Below, in pieces: positions 43,353 through 52,222 of a DNA stretch of 64,000 bases (the first letter of the stretch is position 1; each line of letters begins with the position of its first letter). Source of the DNA: Mucilaginibacter jinjuensis (GTDB taxonomy: Bacteria > Bacteroidota > Bacteroidia > Sphingobacteriales > Sphingobacteriaceae); assembly GCF_028596025.1 (NCBI RefSeq), contig NZ_CP117167.1:1922001-1986000 (forward strand), in the 5' to 3' direction. The translations under genes were made by a program, and so were the position numbers. Below the pieces are notes generated by a model. It made no database searches. It saw only the letters and a list, made by a program, of their open reading frames with translations, and was not told the DNA's origin.

Positions 43353-43799
43353 ATGAGCACACGCATTAAAGTAAACCAGGGAGACCCAGCCGCATACAAA
43401 GCTATGATGGCTTTTGAAGAATATGTAGCAAGCACACCGCTTACTACAAAACATAAAGACCTGATCAAAATCCGCGCATCGCAAATTAACCAATGTGCAT
43501 TTTGTATTGATATGCACACCCGCGATGCGCGTAAAGCAGGCGAAACCGAACAACGTATTTATGCGCTTAATGCATGGAGGGATGTGCCGTTTTTCGATGA
43601 GCAGGAAAAAGCGATACTTGCCCTTACAGAAGAAGTAACGCTGATTACCGGTAAAGTATCAGACGAAACTTATAACAAAGCAGCAGCGCTGTTTGAGCCT
43701 GCTTATTTAACCTATATTCTGATGGCTATTATTGCTATCAATTCATGGAACAGGATAGGGGTAACTACCCACATGGAAGATTTTCTGAAAGCAGAATAA
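43353..43799 (+). CDS. AhpD-like carboxymuconolactone decarboxylase-family protein
   Basis: 148-residue helical protein with the peroxidatic motif INQCAFCIDMHTRDARKAG (CxxC plus His). Likely reduces peroxides. Start chosen at ATG 43353 (MSTRIKVNQGD). It differs in length from the other AhpD-like gene at 33047 and follows a Crp/Fnr regulator. Confidence 0.88.
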   Translation: MSTRIKVNQGDPAAYKAMMAFEEYVASTPLTTKHKDLIKIRASQINQCAFCIDMHTRDARKAGETEQRIYALNAWRDVPFFDEQEKAILALTEEVTLITGKVSDETYNKAAALFEPAYLTYILMAIIAINSWNRIGVTTHMEDFLKAE

Positions 43800-43824
43800 T
43801 AGTATTAGTATTTCAAAATTGTAG

Positions 43825-43850
43825 AAAGGCGGACAGGGATGCTCGCCTTT
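43825..43850 (+). terminator. hairpin after the AhpD-like gene
   Basis: AAAGGCG / CGCCTTT stem with a 12-nt loop, followed by a T-run, 25 bp past the stop. Confidence 0.7.
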
Positions 43851-43874
43851 TTTGTTGAGGATATATTATACTTA

Positions 43875-44426
43875 TTAATAATAACTATAATGTGATTTGG
43901 CTTTAATGCTGGTAGTTACATTATAAGTTTTAATTGCAGAGTTGATTTCAGTGCTCATTTCTGTTTTACCATTATACACAAAGCTATCCGGCTTGCCATC
44001 AGGTCCAACTAATCCGGTTAAATCAGTCGTGGGAATTTCAGTAGAATGCAGTATAAATCCAAATTCATCAACAAACTCAATTGTTATTCGGCCTGTCTGA
44101 TAATTTTCCCTTAAGTCGTTTAACCCGTTTAAAGTAAGAGAGTAATATAAAAAATTTCCTCTATAAAGCGCTTTTAAAGAGGTAGAGGCGCCTGGCTTAA
44201 CAAAGCTTAGATTCGAAGTACCCAGATTTCGTTGGTTTGGTTTTGAAACCTCTAATTTCTTAATTTCCTTCGCATCAAGATCACCTATTTCGCGAAGTTC
44301 GTTATCTATAATTTTGTAGATTTTGTTTCCGTGAATAAAAGTATTCTCTGCAATTTGGGTATTGTTATTAGAACAAGAGAATAATAATAGCGCGATCGCT
44401 GATGCGCAGATTAGGTTTAGTTTCAT
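43875..44426 (-). CDS. hypothetical lipoprotein
   Basis: 183 residues. Lipobox LLFSC at residues 14-18. A beta-rich body follows (NKIYKIIDNELREIGD; LYYSLTLNGLNDLRENY), ending in IKAKSHYSYY. No family recognised; probably an outer-envelope lipoprotein. Confidence 0.65.
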   Translation of the reverse strand: MKLNLICASAIALLLFSCSNNNTQIAENTFIHGNKIYKIIDNELREIGDLDAKEIKKLEVSKPNQRNLGTSNLSFVKPGASTSLKALYRGNFLYYSLTLNGLNDLRENYQTGRITIEFVDEFGFILHSTEIPTTDLTGLVGPDGKPDSFVYNGKTEMSTEINSAIKTYNVTTSIKAKSHYSYY

Positions 44427-44776
44427 AATTTAATAAGGTTGGTTAATTAAAGATATAGTAATGCTATTAAAATAGCAACTTGTTGTTTTTGGTAATCGAC
44501 TTTTAACAATATAGAATAGTGGCTATTTATAATTGATGAAGTGCAACATAACAGATGGTTATGAGTTTAATAATATATCCCTTCAACATTTGTTAATTGA
44601 TTCCTACCCCGAATTAGCTCAATAAAAGTTTATCGGTAATAAATAAATGCGGTTTAAGTGTACCTTCGCCGCTAATACTACGGGCAGAATATAATACACA
44701 CCGGTTCTGCTTTTTCTTTGCAACAGGCTATGCAAATATCATCATGCCTGCCCTTCCGCTACATTCAAATTAAATT
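44427..44776. other. 350-bp AT-rich intergenic region
   Basis: No convincing gene, repeat or RNA seen. It contains the divergent start regions of the lipoprotein (minus) and desaturase (plus) genes; no clear TAnnTTTG box was found. Confidence 0.5.
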
Positions 44777-45508
44777 ATGCCCATACTCATTTTTTTTATT
44801 GCCCATTGGTTCCTGTCGTTATTTTTTCAAACTTTCTTTCAGCACCGTTACGCTTCGCATCGTATGTTTACTACCAGCAAAGCCTGGGAGCGTGTTTTTT
44901 ACCTGATGGCTTATGTGTTTGAAGGCTCATCTTTTTTAAACCCGCGCGCTTATGCCATGATGCACCGCGAGCATCATGCTTATAGCGATACCGCGAAAGA
45001 CCCACACTCGCCGCACTTCTTTACAGATGTTTTTCAGATGATGAAGGCTACTATCATTACCTTTCGCGATCATTTAAAACGTACAAAAGACCCTGAAGCC
45101 CGTTTCGCTGGCGATTGCCCCGAATGGCCGCTGATAGATAGGATTGGTTCTTCTATCGTTTCGAGATTGGCATTCGGCGCATTATATACCTGGTTTTACA
45201 TTGCATTTGCTACGCATTGGTGGATGTTTTTGCTTTTGCCTATTCATTTTTTAATGGGGCCGTTGCAAGGTGCTATTGTTAATTGGTGCGGCCACAAGTA
45301 CGGCTACAGCAATTTCGATAATAACGATCAGTCTAAAAATACAACACCGTTCGATTTTCTGATGCTGGGAGAGCTGTTTCAGAATAACCATCACAGGTAC
45401 CCTAACAGCGCCAATTTCGGCAATAAATGGTTCGAGATCGATCCGGTGTACCCGGTAATGCGATTGTTGCACCGGCTTAAAATAATTAAGCTGAGGAAAG
45501 CTTATTAA
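44777..45508 (+). CDS. acyl-CoA/fatty acid desaturase
   Basis: 243-residue membrane di-iron enzyme. Histidine boxes in order: HRYASHRM (HxxxxH), HREHHAY (HxxHH) and QNNHHRYPNS, plus hydrophobic segments around them (residues about 3-20 and 120-155). Would introduce a double bond in fatty acyl chains to adjust membrane fluidity. Shorter than animal stearoyl-CoA desaturases, as in many bacteria. Confidence 0.9.
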   Translation: MPILIFFIAHWFLSLFFQTFFQHRYASHRMFTTSKAWERVFYLMAYVFEGSSFLNPRAYAMMHREHHAYSDTAKDPHSPHFFTDVFQMMKATIITFRDHLKRTKDPEARFAGDCPEWPLIDRIGSSIVSRLAFGALYTWFYIAFATHWWMFLLLPIHFLMGPLQGAIVNWCGHKYGYSNFDNNDQSKNTTPFDFLMLGELFQNNHHRYPNSANFGNKWFEIDPVYPVMRLLHRLKIIKLRKAY

Positions 45509-45520
45509 GCTTAAAAGAAG

Positions 45521-45550
45521 AAAGCCCGTCAGGTTTACCTAACGGGCTTT
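45521..45550 (+). terminator. hairpin after the desaturase gene
   Basis: Stem AAAGCCCGT / ACGGGCTTT with internal AGG/CCT, then TTTTG. Serves the convergent gene on the other strand as well. Confidence 0.8.
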
Positions 45551-45569
45551 TTTGTATGGATATAATAGC

Positions 45570-45911
45570 TTATTTATAAATAGACAAGTGCGCTGTTTTT
45601 ATGCTCAGCATAAAAGTTTTACCTACACTTATTTTTACGCTTTTGTCTTGCAGTAAAGCTTTAATGGCTTCGTCGGCCTTAAGCGCCTCGTAGAGGTCGC
45701 GGGCTACTGCAGAGCCACTGATGTTATTGGTTACTTTACCGTTTTCCATCTGTATGTTAAACGTGTAACCAGATTTTCCACGGTCGCCGGCCGACTCAAA
45801 GTCTGTGATATTCAATTTAAAACTTTGATCTTCTGTTAAGCTCTTCTTAAGATGCAAACGGATTACCGGGATGTATTTTTTCCAGGTGGCTAAATATGTT
45901 CTTTGTTCCAT
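45570..45911 (-). CDS. hypothetical small protein
   Basis: 113 residues, soluble, Lys-rich: a helix near 5-24 (LATWKKYIPVIRLHLKK), beta segments (SGYTFNIQMENGKV) and a helix SAVARDLYEALKADE. No signal peptide. No family named; translation looks real because its codon use matches its neighbours. Confidence 0.65.
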   Translation of the reverse strand: MEQRTYLATWKKYIPVIRLHLKKSLTEDQSFKLNITDFESAGDRGKSGYTFNIQMENGKVTNNISGSAVARDLYEALKADEAIKALLQDKSVKISVGKTFMLSIKTAHLSIYK

Positions 45912-46139
45912 GTATGGGCAGTAAAGGTATCATTAAATGATGATGAATTTACAAATAGGTCATATTCATTTTTAGATCATTTCAAAAATGACGAATATGT
46001 AAGACAGTAATCAAGGTTTATATCGTTGATAAGGTGTTTTACGCAATTGTTGCCGAAATGTTAGCTCTATAAATTTTGACAATAAATAAACCGAACCATC
46101 GGCCAATAAAACTGTTTATTAAAGCAAATCACTTAAACC

Positions 46140-47054
46140 ATGGCATATATCGATTATTACCAGGTGCTTGGGCTTAAAAAAGACGCTACAGAAAAAGATA
46201 TTAAAAGCGCCTATCGTAAACTAGCCCGTAAATACCATCCGGATGTTAACCCTAATGACAATGAAGCTAATAAAAAGTTTCAGGAAGTTAATGAAGCCAA
46301 TGAAGTATTAAGCGACCCCGATAAACGTAAAAAATACGACCAGTATGGCGAAAACTGGCAGCATGCCGATGCTTATGAGGCGCACCAACAGCAGGCTGGC
46401 AACAGATCATATAGCGGCTACAGCGGCGGCGGCACCGATGGTGGCTTCAATTATGAAAGCTTTGGTGATGGTGGTGATTTTTCTGACTACTTCCAATCAA
46501 TGTTTGGCAATATGGGGGGCAGCGGGCGAGGCCGCCAGGCTAAATATCGTGGACAGGATTATAGCTCGGAACTGCATTTAAACTTGCGCGATGTGCTTGA
46601 GTCACAAAAACAAACGCTTACCGTTAATGGCAAAAATATCAGAATAACTATACCGGCAGGTGTAGAGAATGGGCAGACTATAAAAATTACCGGTCACGGC
46701 GGTGCAGGCAGTAATGGTGGGCCAGCCGGAGACTTGCTGATCACTTTTGTAATTAAAGATGACGCCAGGTTTAAAAGAGATGGCAACAACCTGCATGCCA
46801 GTGTTGATATCGATTTGTACACCGCCGTATTGGGCGGCGAAGTAATAGCCGAAACATTAACCGGCAAGGTTAAAGTGCCTGTTAAAGCCGGTACACAAAA
46901 TGGTGCCAAGGTTAAGTTAAAAGGCAAAGGAATGCCTGTATATAAAAAAGACGGTGAGTTTGGCGATCTGTATCTCAGTTATCAGGTGGCTATACCTACA
47001 GAGCTTACTGATAAACAAAAAGAGTTATTTAAGGAACTACAACAATCTATTTAA
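46140..47054 (+). CDS. cbpA: DnaJ-like co-chaperone CbpA
   Basis: 304-residue Hsp40 lacking the zinc-finger domain. The J-domain (residues 1-70) has the HPD motif in RKYHPDVN; then a Gly-rich region ([17 protein letters not shown]) and the two C-terminal substrate-binding domains ([21 protein letters not shown]-type loops [16 protein letters not shown]). The length and lack of CxxCxGxG repeats identify the CbpA type. Followed after 10 bp by its modulator gene. Confidence 0.93.
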   Translation: MAYIDYYQVLGLKKDATEKDIKSAYRKLARKYHPDVNPNDNEANKKFQEVNEANEVLSDPDKRKKYDQYGENWQHADAYEAHQQQAGNRSYSGYSGGGTDGGFNYESFGDGGDFSDYFQSMFGNMGGSGRGRQAKYRGQDYSSELHLNLRDVLESQKQTLTVNGKNIRITIPAGVENGQTIKITGHGGAGSNGGPAGDLLITFVIKDDARFKRDGNNLHASVDIDLYTAVLGGEVIAETLTGKVKVPVKAGTQNGAKVKLKGKGMPVYKKDGEFGDLYLSYQVAIPTELTDKQKELFKELQQSI

Positions 47055-47064
47055 CATCACCAAA

Positions 47065-47361
47065 ATGGCAACAGAAAATTTAATAGAAGCAAGCGTGTTT
47101 TGCACCTATCATGAAATTGAATATTCTTTTATCAGTGAGCTCGAGGAGCATGGTTTAATACATTTAAGCCTTGTAAATGAGCAGCGGTTTATTGCGGGCG
47201 ATCAATTGCAACAACTCGAAAAGATGGTACGTTTGCATCATGATCTTGATATTAATATAGCTGGTATAGAAGTGGTTGTAAATATGCTGCAACGTATGGA
47301 AGAATTACAAAGGCAAAACACTAATCTTAAAAACAAGCTAAGTTTGTACAGGCAGTATTAA
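47065..47361 (+). CDS. cbpM: chaperone modulator CbpM
   Basis: 98-residue MerR-like helix-turn-helix protein that binds the J-domain of CbpA. YHEIEYSFISELEEHGLIHL, the winged helix, then a helical coiled coil (VVNMLQRMEELQRQNTNLKN). Start at ATG 47065; the longer open frame upstream is inside cbpA. Confidence 0.88.
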   Translation: MATENLIEASVFCTYHEIEYSFISELEEHGLIHLSLVNEQRFIAGDQLQQLEKMVRLHHDLDINIAGIEVVVNMLQRMEELQRQNTNLKNKLSLYRQY

Positions 47362-47723
47362 TTAATAATACCGTAAATGTTAAATATCCTTTATTTTATA
47401 AAACCTCACCAGTGTTTATTTCGTAGATGTATTAAAAAATACACCTCTTAACTAATTGATTAGTAGGTATATATTGCATTTGTTGTAATTCTATAAATTG
47501 GCGGATTTGTTATACGAGCAATTTTCCGGCAATCATTTTATTCATTCATTTTAAGGCAGGGCAAATACTTGCATTTTCAGCATATAAATTACAGTTTTAT
47601 TGCCAATTTAAAATACTGACTTAAAAGGCATTATTTTTGAATAAAATTTAAAGGGTTCTTTTATGTTAAATTTTTATTAATTAAACTTGTGTTATTACCC
47701 CCTCACACACCTAATTTCTCAAA
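47362..47723. other. 362-bp AT-rich intergenic region with one promoter
   Basis: No gene seen on either strand. A -7 box TATTTTTG at 47632-47639 with a TTTA (47607-47610) 21 bp upstream may drive the next gene, giving a leader of about 80 nt. Confidence 0.5.
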
Positions 47724-48596
47724 ATGAAATACTGGCTATTGTTTGTATCAGCCATTTTATTTATCCCGAATTTGTCGTCGAGGCACTTGATGATTCTGCC
47801 TGAAAAGCCGTTAAAAAATGAACGTTTTGATGCAAAACTCACCAGTAAAATTCAAAATACTGATCAACTTGTAACCTATATAGATTCTGTTGCTGCTGTA
47901 AAGGGGATTCGGCAAAACACTAATTTATACGCGTATTTAATATTAGAAACGGTTGAAGATCGCTTTTTTCATAGTTATAGCCATTATAGCCTTAATGAAA
48001 ACTGGATTGCCGCATTGGGTGGGCGATATGTTTGGTACGACGTTTCGGCAATTGTTGATGCCAATGATATTTTGAAATATCCAATGGCTGCCTGCAGCCA
48101 GCAAAGTATTGTACTAATGAATGTTTTTAAAGCTAAAAACATCCCATATCGTAAGGTAGGCTTTGATGGTCATTATGCCGTTGAAGCAGAAATTAATAAA
48201 CAATGGATATTTTTTGATGCCAATCTCGAGCCTCAAACAAATCAGAACATGCAACGTTTTGATTACTTGGTGCAAGGCGATCACATGGCTGTCTATTATA
48301 AAAACGTACTTACCCCGGCTCAAATATCATCGCTGTTTAAACACATCGTAACTGGTGAAGTAAATGCAGACCCTGCTCCCCGGATTAGCTGGTTCCATAT
48401 CATTACACGATTTTTATCTCATTGGTTGTGGGTATTGCCCATGTGTTTGTTTTTAATATCAATGGTAAAAAGCCACAAAAAAAGATTTTTAAAAGTTTTG
48501 GAAGGAAATTCATTTTCAAGCCCGGCTGAGATAAATTTAGAATACAACTTTCACCACATCGCTGAAACTCCTCGTCAATCTATTAAAAAAGAATAA
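47724..48596 (+). CDS. transglutaminase-like cysteine protease-fold membrane protein
   Basis: 290 residues with an N-terminal signal or anchor (residues 4-16). The central region carries a transglutaminase-like triad: MAACSQQSIVLMNVFKAKNI (Cys124), GHYAVEAEINK (His150) and WIFFDANLEP (Asp165). A transmembrane helix (LSHWLWVLPMCLFLISMV, residues about 231-248) and a polar tail follow. It could cross-link or cleave peptides at the cell surface. Function unknown; the triad order is read from sequence, and the family assignment is inference. Confidence 0.7.
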   Translation: MKYWLLFVSAILFIPNLSSRHLMILPEKPLKNERFDAKLTSKIQNTDQLVTYIDSVAAVKGIRQNTNLYAYLILETVEDRFFHSYSHYSLNENWIAALGGRYVWYDVSAIVDANDILKYPMAACSQQSIVLMNVFKAKNIPYRKVGFDGHYAVEAEINKQWIFFDANLEPQTNQNMQRFDYLVQGDHMAVYYKNVLTPAQISSLFKHIVTGEVNADPAPRISWFHIITRFLSHWLWVLPMCLFLISMVKSHKKRFLKVLEGNSFSSPAEINLEYNFHHIAETPRQSIKKE

Positions 48597-48610
48597 TAAG
48601 CCAGAATGGG

Positions 48611-49024
48611 TTATTTATTCTTTTCTGCTGCAAAAGGTAACTTTTTTAAGTTCACCTGGCTCATTACATCTTTTTGATATAGGCCAATGCAATAGTTGTT
48701 AAATCTGCTGTCGAAATTAATATTGCCAATAGTTAATTGTTTGGGATACGGGTTTCTGTTTAGAAAGAAATAAACTTTGGTGTTACCATATTTATTATAA
48801 GGCATAAAGTTCCCATAATCAATCATTTCTTTCCAAAGTGTATCAGATACGGTAACTGCATAAACCCGTATTACAGGGCCGGTATTTTGTTCATTCCGTG
48901 TAAAAGCAACTTCTTTAAAATTGCCTTTTAAATCTGCCGGGCCGGGTTGGGTAAAAACGTTCCATAATACCAATAACAGGGCAATTATTATTACTACCCA
49001 TAAAATAGCCCTCTTGTTTTTCAT
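48611..49024 (-). CDS. hypothetical membrane-anchored protein
   Basis: 137 residues with one N-terminal transmembrane segment (ILWVVIIIALLLVLWNVF, residues 6-23) and a beta-rich extracytoplasmic domain (VIRVYAVTVSDTLWKEMIDY; TKVYFFLNRNPYPKQLT). Convergent with the transglutaminase-like gene, 14 bp apart. No family recognised. Confidence 0.6.
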   Translation of the reverse strand: MKNKRAILWVVIIIALLLVLWNVFTQPGPADLKGNFKEVAFTRNEQNTGPVIRVYAVTVSDTLWKEMIDYGNFMPYNKYGNTKVYFFLNRNPYPKQLTIGNINFDSRFNNYCIGLYQKDVMSQVNLKKLPFAAEKNK

Positions 49025-49214
49025 TGGGTAAAGCTACAATGCTTAATTTAAAAATGATGCCATTGTAATATCAAAAGCAAGTAATTATTGTAAATAACAT
49101 CATCATATTTTACGTTGGCTGATTAATAACAAAAAAATGAAATTATGATTTAAACCTATTGTGAAATAGTATTTTATATCATACATTCATGCTTGATAAC
49201 CAAGCCTTTAAATC

Positions 49215-50387
49215 ATGCCTACATTTATTAGAATTCTGTTTTTGCGCACTGCCATTTGGGTAGCTGCCGTTTTTTTAGTGCCGGTAAATGCATTTTCGCA
49301 AGCTGTAAACGTGCTGCCTAATACAGAAGCAGCCGATACTTCAAAGGCACACACTACTCCAATTATTAAAGATTATCCTTCATCTAATTTTTCGATAGAT
49401 TCTATAAAGCTCGAAGGGGACACTTCAAAAAACGGCCAAATTAAACCCTTGCGGACAGATTTTACCAAGCGTATAGTTATATACGTATCCGGTTCGCACA
49501 CCCCGTTTGAAAATCAGACGCAAGATGCCATCTATATTAACAATATCAGGATGCCTTATGCTGTAAATTATAATTGCCCCTGTGTAAACGCTAAAGACAC
49601 GTCTATAAAATATTTTACCCTAACCTGCAACCTCTCTAAGCAAGATAGCGTTTGGAACAAATGGTATGGTTTTAACGACGATTACCTGGGTGTTAAAGTT
49701 GATATTGGCACCAGGCTAAAACAGTATACCTGCAGTACAGAAAATAATTTATTTATAAAAATGTACAGCCGAGCAGGTTTATTATGGGCCTGGGCAGCTG
49801 TAGCTATATTAATAATTGTATCGGTACTTCTGGCGTTTGTTTTTAAAACCAATCTTATCAAAGATAAATCATCGCAACCAACCCATAAGCCTTATAGCCT
49901 GTCTCGTTTTCAACTCCTGTGGTGGACTGTTATTATTATTAGCTGCTATATGCTGTTGTTTGCCATCCGTGATGATTTTGCGTTGCTGAGCCAGTCGACA
50001 CTGATTCTATTGGGTATTAGTGTGGCCGGAACCAGTTTTGCTGCCGTGGTTGATTACAGCCAGAGTGATAAAGACCGCCATCAGGACCAGCCGGGTGTTA
50101 ACTTTGTCCAGGATGTATTATCAGACGATGATGGTATTAGTGTACACCGCTACCAAAATCTTATATTCACTCTTATTTTCGGGGTTATATTTTTCTATAA
50201 AGTACTTGCCACGGGTAATATGCCTAATTTTGGGCCTTTGGAGCTTTCATTAATGGGGTTAAGTACCGCGGCATACGTTGGCCTTAAAACCGGCGAAAAT
50301 AAAACGGCACCTCCGGCTGGCACTACCCCTCCGGCAACCGGCGATAGCTCGGCAACTACCAGCCCTACTGAGAATATTGTAGGTTAA
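49215..50387 (+). CDS. hypothetical membrane protein with four or five helices
   Basis: 390 residues. Signal peptide to about residue 29 (ending NAFSQ); an extracytoplasmic domain (about 30-195) with a Cys pair YNCPCVNAK; then hydrophobic helices near residues 195-215 (LLWAWAAVAILIIVSVLLAF), 232-251 (LWWTVIIISCYMLLFAI), 259-280 and about 316-332. The C-terminus is Pro/Thr/Ala-rich. Precedes the SH3/Cys-His protein by 17 bp, so they are cotranscribed. No family known to me. Confidence 0.65.
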   Translation: MPTFIRILFLRTAIWVAAVFLVPVNAFSQAVNVLPNTEAADTSKAHTTPIIKDYPSSNFSIDSIKLEGDTSKNGQIKPLRTDFTKRIVIYVSGSHTPFENQTQDAIYINNIRMPYAVNYNCPCVNAKDTSIKYFTLTCNLSKQDSVWNKWYGFNDDYLGVKVDIGTRLKQYTCSTENNLFIKMYSRAGLLWAWAAVAILIIVSVLLAFVFKTNLIKDKSSQPTHKPYSLSRFQLLWWTVIIISCYMLLFAIRDDFALLSQSTLILLGISVAGTSFAAVVDYSQSDKDRHQDQPGVNFVQDVLSDDDGISVHRYQNLIFTLIFGVIFFYKVLATGNMPNFGPLELSLMGLSTAAYVGLKTGENKTAPPAGTTPPATGDSSATTSPTENIVG

Positions 50388-50404
50388 ACTTAAATACTAA
50401 ACTG

Positions 50405-51304
50405 ATGCAATACTTTGTAACAGCCTCGTTTTTAAATTTAAGAAGTGCGCCGATCATAAACGCCGGCAACATCATAACGGTGCTGAAAGACCAGGAAGTG
50501 GTTGAAGTAACAGATGGCTCTAACGATTCTTTTTATAAGGTGTCCTGCATTAACCGCAAGCCGGTTGTTGATGGGTATGCCGCAAAAAAGTATCTGGCGC
50601 CGGTGCCGGCAGCCCCTGTTACGCCCGATACCGGCTATTTAAAGCCGGTTAACCTGAAGGGTAACTATGCCTCGCGAAGAGATAACCATGCGGCATGGCA
50701 ATACCCGCTTACCGAATCTAATATGCCCAGGGTTGACCCTGCTGCCGGTGATGCCGATAAAATAAGTACCATGCATAATATCATAGCTTATTTACAGGTT
50801 GATAAAAGCGCACGCTACCAAAGGGATACACATACCTATTGTAATATTTACGCCTACGACTATTGCTACCTGGCAGGTGTATTTTTACCCCGTGTATGGT
50901 GGCGTGGCAAAGCATTACTCGATTTAAAAGCCGGGCAAACTGTAAGCCCCCTATATGGTATTACAGTTGATGAGGTTAGTGCAAATGGCCTGTTTGCCTG
51001 GCTGGAAGACTGGGCCGATGACTATGGCTGGACCCGCACTTACGACCTGGACGAACTGCAAAACAAAGTAAATGAAGGCCGGGTAGGGGTAATATGCGCA
51101 GCAAATATTAACCCTGCAAAAAGCGGGCATATTTGCTGTGTGATACCAGAAAAAGCCGACCGGGCTGCAACCCGGTCAGCAGGTGTTGTGGTTTGCCCTT
51201 TACTATCACAAGCAGGCGCAAAAAACCTGCCTTATTATAACAATAACAAATGGTGGGTTAACCTGGCCGGGCAGTTTAAAGGTTATGGATATTGGTACTG
51301 TTAA
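50405..51304 (+). CDS. SH3-like protein with putative Cys/His hydrolase domain
   Basis: 299 residues, no signal peptide. N-terminal SH3-like domain (about 1-66, ASFLNLRSAPIINAGNII, YAAKKYL). The rest resembles an NlpC/CHAP-type amidase: TYCNIYAYDYC gives a candidate nucleophile Cys146, SGHICCVIP a candidate His242, and WWVN at 283-286 could supply the polar partner. That would fit peptidoglycan or peptide hydrolysis, but no full family signature is visible. Operon with the membrane protein just upstream; its 3' end faces the small peptide and collar genes on the other strand. Confidence 0.65.
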   Translation: MQYFVTASFLNLRSAPIINAGNIITVLKDQEVVEVTDGSNDSFYKVSCINRKPVVDGYAAKKYLAPVPAAPVTPDTGYLKPVNLKGNYASRRDNHAAWQYPLTESNMPRVDPAAGDADKISTMHNIIAYLQVDKSARYQRDTHTYCNIYAYDYCYLAGVFLPRVWWRGKALLDLKAGQTVSPLYGITVDEVSANGLFAWLEDWADDYGWTRTYDLDELQNKVNEGRVGVICAANINPAKSGHICCVIPEKADRAATRSAGVVVCPLLSQAGAKNLPYYNNNKWWVNLAGQFKGYGYWYC

Positions 51305-51334
51305 GATGCTTAACACTCCCAATTGTACATTTTA

Positions 51335-51508
51335 CTAAGAATAACCATTAGTTGTTTGACCTGGATTGCTGGGGAGTTTATATCCCGAGTGATTTTCGGT
51401 CGCACCATGATGTTTTCCTCCTTCAATAGCGTCCTTGCTAATTATTTCAATTAGTGGTGTAATCCATTCCTTTTTATTTGTGCTTTTATTTTCTTCTTTA
51501 TTTTTCAT
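51335..51508 (-). CDS. 57-aa peptide with WITPLIEII core and Gly-Gly: putative secreted peptide precursor
   Basis: From the ATG at 51508: a basic, polar start (MKNKEENKSTNKK), then EWITPLIEIISKDAIEGG, then a 26-residue tail rich in Gly, His, Asn, Ser (starting KHHGATENHSGYK). The Gly-Gly could mark a leader cleavage site as in double-glycine exported peptides. The core W-I-x-P-x-[IV]-E-[IV]-I also occurs in the 50-aa gene at 54429. It lies just downstream of the tail-collar genes (after a 20-bp stem hairpin). Precursor role is inference; the reading frame is clear. Confidence 0.6.
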   Translation of the reverse strand: MKNKEENKSTNKKEWITPLIEIISKDAIEGGKHHGATENHSGYKLPSNPGQTTNGYS

Positions 51509-51564
51509 TGATTTAAATTGTTGATTTATAGCTTAATGTGGTATTTTATATTGTATTTTATATT

Positions 51565-51619
51565 TTTAAATAAATAACAATAAGCTTTTACCAAAAAATC
51601 TTATTGTTATTTATTTAAA
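51565..51619 (-). terminator. 20-bp perfect inverted repeat after the collar gene cluster
   Basis: Arms 51565-51584 and 51600-51619 (TTTAAATAAATAACAATAAG and complement) with a 15-nt loop. It lies 22 bp past the stop of the last collar gene and probably ends its transcript before the 57-aa gene. Confidence 0.75.
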
Positions 51620-51640
51620 TTGACATTTCGTTACGCGAAA

Positions 51641-52192
51641 TTAGTTTGATGATGGAAAAACCCCATACAGCGATATAATATAGCTTATTGTTAAATAAGG
51701 CATCCTGTTTTCGTGCGGCTGCGAGCCTCCCGACGGCGTTAATTCGCCTGCCGCAAGCGTATGCACAGTAAAGCCAGGGGCGTTAGCTGGCATATAAAAT
51801 GATACAGTTTGCGGATTGGTAGCAGTTGGATCTGTTGGTGCTGCAAAAAAATTATTTGCTGGACTGGTTGTAGTGCCGGCCTGGGTACTCACGTTAACGG
51901 CATGGCTGTGACCTGGCATGGTAGTGGTTGTAAGCGTAACAGTTTCTGCTCCGCCAGGCATACCTAAAGGATAATTTGTACCTGATCTTGCTCTTCCCTG
52001 GTTCACTATAATACGGCCCCTTAAATCGGGCAATCCAAAAGTTTGTACCCCATCACCACCATAAGTGGTACCCAATAAAGTGAATAATACTTCGTTACTT
52101 GCAATTGACATTAAACTGCCATCGCATATATGCCAGTTGGCCGGAGCAAAATTTCCTGCGAAGGCTCTTATTTCTCCTACATAAGGTGTCAT
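51641..52192 (-). CDS. phage-tail-collar domain protein (MdpB-like), third of three
   Basis: 183 residues of the microcystin-dependent-protein/tail-collar family. Marks: GEIRAFAGNFAPANW, LFTLLGTTYGGDGVQTFGLP, DLRGRIIVNQGRA, metal-binding HxH in MPGHSHAVN and QPHENRMPYLTI, closing with YGVFPSSN. Collar domains form the tip of tail fibres or secreted trimers. No signal peptide. Cotranscribed with two paralogues upstream. Confidence 0.88.
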   Translation of the reverse strand: MTPYVGEIRAFAGNFAPANWHICDGSLMSIASNEVLFTLLGTTYGGDGVQTFGLPDLRGRIIVNQGRARSGTNYPLGMPGGAETVTLTTTTMPGHSHAVNVSTQAGTTTSPANNFFAAPTDPTATNPQTVSFYMPANAPGFTVHTLAAGELTPSGGSQPHENRMPYLTISYIISLYGVFPSSN

Positions 52193-52222
52193 ATCTTATT
52201 TTTTTAATGGTTTAGGTTTCTG

